Of a stretch of 6,372 nucleotides of DNA, positions 5,731 to 6,372 are shown one piece after another. Made by a program: the position numbers and the translations under genes. Source of the DNA: Ruminococcus flavefaciens. GTDB taxonomy: Bacteria; Bacillota; Clostridia; Oscillospirales; Ruminococcaceae. The notes below the pieces were generated by a model. That model was not told where the DNA came from and made no database searches. It was given only the letters and a program-made list of their open reading frames with translations. The stretch covers positions 1 through 6,372 of the forward strand of contig CADBQF010000149.1 in the NCBI GenBank assembly GCA_902796705.1. Reading direction: 5' to 3'. Each line of letters opens with the position of its first letter. The first letter of the stretch is position 1.

Positions 5731-5784
5731 TTGAAAATTCGGTGAAATATCAAAAAAATTTCATTTTCCTATGGACATTTTCAA
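5731..5784. repeat. AT-rich inverted repeats upstream of the lipoprotein promoter
   Basis: TTGAAAAT (5731-5738) is the exact reverse complement of ATTTTCAA (5777-5784). Inside them TGAAAT (5743-5748) pairs with ATTTCA (5758-5763). CATTTTC occurs twice, at 5762-5768 and 5776-5782, 14 bp apart, the second copy touching the -35 box. This could be an operator for the rightward gene, but such matches are expected fairly often in sequence this AT-rich. Confidence 0.25.
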
Positions 5785-5800
5785 AAAATTAATGTATAAT
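5772..5800 (+). promoter_or_regulatory. Sigma-A promoter of the lipoprotein gene
   Basis: TGGACA (5772-5777, one mismatch to TTGACA) and a perfect TATAAT (5795-5800) are separated by 17 nt. Transcription should begin near 5807, giving a leader of about 40 nt to the ATG at 5846. The promoter is back-to-back with that of the thyX operon; the -35 boxes are about 80 bp apart. Confidence 0.85.
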
Positions 5801-5827
5801 AGATTAGTATTTGGAAATCAAACTACC

Positions 5828-5836
5828 GGAGGAAGG
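5828..5836 (+). promoter_or_regulatory. Strong ribosome binding site of the lipoprotein gene
   Basis: GGAGGAAGG contains two overlapping Shine-Dalgarno matches (GGAGG and AAGG). The second ends 9 nt before the ATG at 5846. Together with the promoter and the signal peptide, it fixes the start of a gene that is cut by the window edge. Confidence 0.75.
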
Positions 5837-5845
5837 TTATTAATT

Positions 5846-6372
5846 ATGAAGAAATTCAACAAGCTCGCTGCAATGGCGACTGCCTTTGCACTCGGAGCTG
5901 CTATGACAGGCTGTACGCCTACCATCGGAAAGGGTACTGACAAAGCACTCAATGCCGGCGGATATGATGTAAGCTCAGGTGTGTTCATATTCTATACCAT
6001 ACAGGGATATGAAGATGCCGCAAGCGTTCTCCAGGAACAGGACGGTTCAGCTCCGACTGTCAAAGCTGTAAAGAACGCTCATATAGATAATATCGAGTCT
6101 TCTGACTGGATACAGGACAAGGCTACCGAGTACTGCAAGACTATCGCAGCTATCGAGAATGAATTCGACCGCATCGGCGGTGAACTCACCGACGAAGAAA
6201 AGAAGGAGATCGACGAGCTCGCTCAGAATTACTACGATTCCGAGCAGTTCGATATCTTCACAAAGAACGGTGTGGGACTTGAATCGTTCAAGACGATCAT
6301 CAGCACTGTCGGTACAGGTACGAACTACTACGGCGGCTATGAGTATATGCAGAAGCATATCTTCGATCACTA
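5846..6372 (+). CDS. Putative lipoprotein, PrsA/SurA-like foldase N-terminal region (partial, 3' end beyond the window)
   Basis: The frame is open from the ATG to the edge (175 codons plus 2 nt) with no stop. It starts MKKFNKLAA, followed by a hydrophobic stretch and A-M-T-G-C, a usable lipobox with C23 as the lipidated cysteine (the -3 position is Met rather than the usual Leu). The mature part has V-S-S-G-V-F-I-F-Y-T at 42-51, then a helical region with DWIQDKATEYCK (87-98), ENEFDRIGGELTDEEKKEID (104-123) and NGVGLESFK (141-149). This layout resembles the N-terminal helical domain of SurA/PrsA-type extracytoplasmic foldases, seen in many Ruminococcus lipoproteins. A parvulin domain, if present, would lie beyond the window. 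It would act on the outer face of the membrane, probably on secreted proteins. Own promoter and strong ribosome site. Lipoprotein call firm, foldase call moderate. Confidence 0.75.
   Translation, partial: MKKFNKLAAMATAFALGAAMTGCTPTIGKGTDKALNAGGYDVSSGVFIFYTIQGYEDAASVLQEQDGSAPTVKAVKNAHIDNIESSDWIQDKATEYCKTIAAIENEFDRIGGELTDEEKKEIDELAQNYYDSEQFDIFTKNGVGLESFKTIISTVGTGTNYYGGYEYMQKHIFDH

Noticed and set aside
6047..6370. Minus-strand frame of 107 codons at the right edge
   Set aside because: Antisense to the lipoprotein gene, which has promoter, ribosome site and signal peptide.

Overview
The window looks like ordinary chromosomal DNA of a Clostridia-type Bacillota, most like Ruminococcus or a relative in the Oscillospiraceae. 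This rests on gene content and protein style: FAD-dependent ThyX with a cysteine-rich tail, a stand-alone DUF2156 acyltransferase-like protein, an MltG with a Lys-rich juxtamembrane segment, a PrsA/SurA-like lipoprotein, strong AGGAGG-type ribosome binding sites and sigma-A promoters in AT-rich spacers. The genus is an inference; no marker RNA gene is present.

Layout: bases 1-164 hold no gene I can support. They carry a 14-bp perfect palindrome, a second inverted repeat, a long imperfect palindrome that looks like a dispersed repeat, and the intrinsic terminator of the operon to the right. Bases 165-5596 are a tightly packed minus-strand operon of six genes. In transcription order they are thyX (thymidylate synthase), a DUF2156 protein, a DJ-1/PfpI family protein, 5-formyltetrahydrofolate cyclo-ligase, mltG (endolytic transglycosylase) and a U32 family protein of the tRNA hydroxylation type. 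Junctions are overlaps or gaps of 14 nt or less, and some starts lack a good Shine-Dalgarno, so translation is probably coupled. Bases 5597-5845 are an AT-rich divergent promoter region with a convincing sigma-A promoter for each direction. From 5846 on the plus strand a lipoprotein gene begins and runs off the right edge.

How the genes fit together: ThyX consumes 5,10-methylene-THF to make dTMP and releases THF, while the cyclo-ligase returns 5-formyl-THF to the active one-carbon pool, so these two share folate metabolism. MltG terminates glycan strand growth in the wall, and the DUF2156 protein belongs to the fold family that moves aminoacyl groups to lipids or wall precursors. The U32 protein probably modifies tRNA wobble uridine. 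The DJ-1 protein is a general stress or deglycase-like family member. The operon is best read as a growth-linked housekeeping cluster. I found no mobile element with a transposase, no CRISPR array, no rRNA or tRNA gene and no clear new system. The points most worth a second look are the repeat block at the left edge, the operon's composition and translational coupling, the DUF2156 protein, and the lipoprotein under its own divergent promoter.
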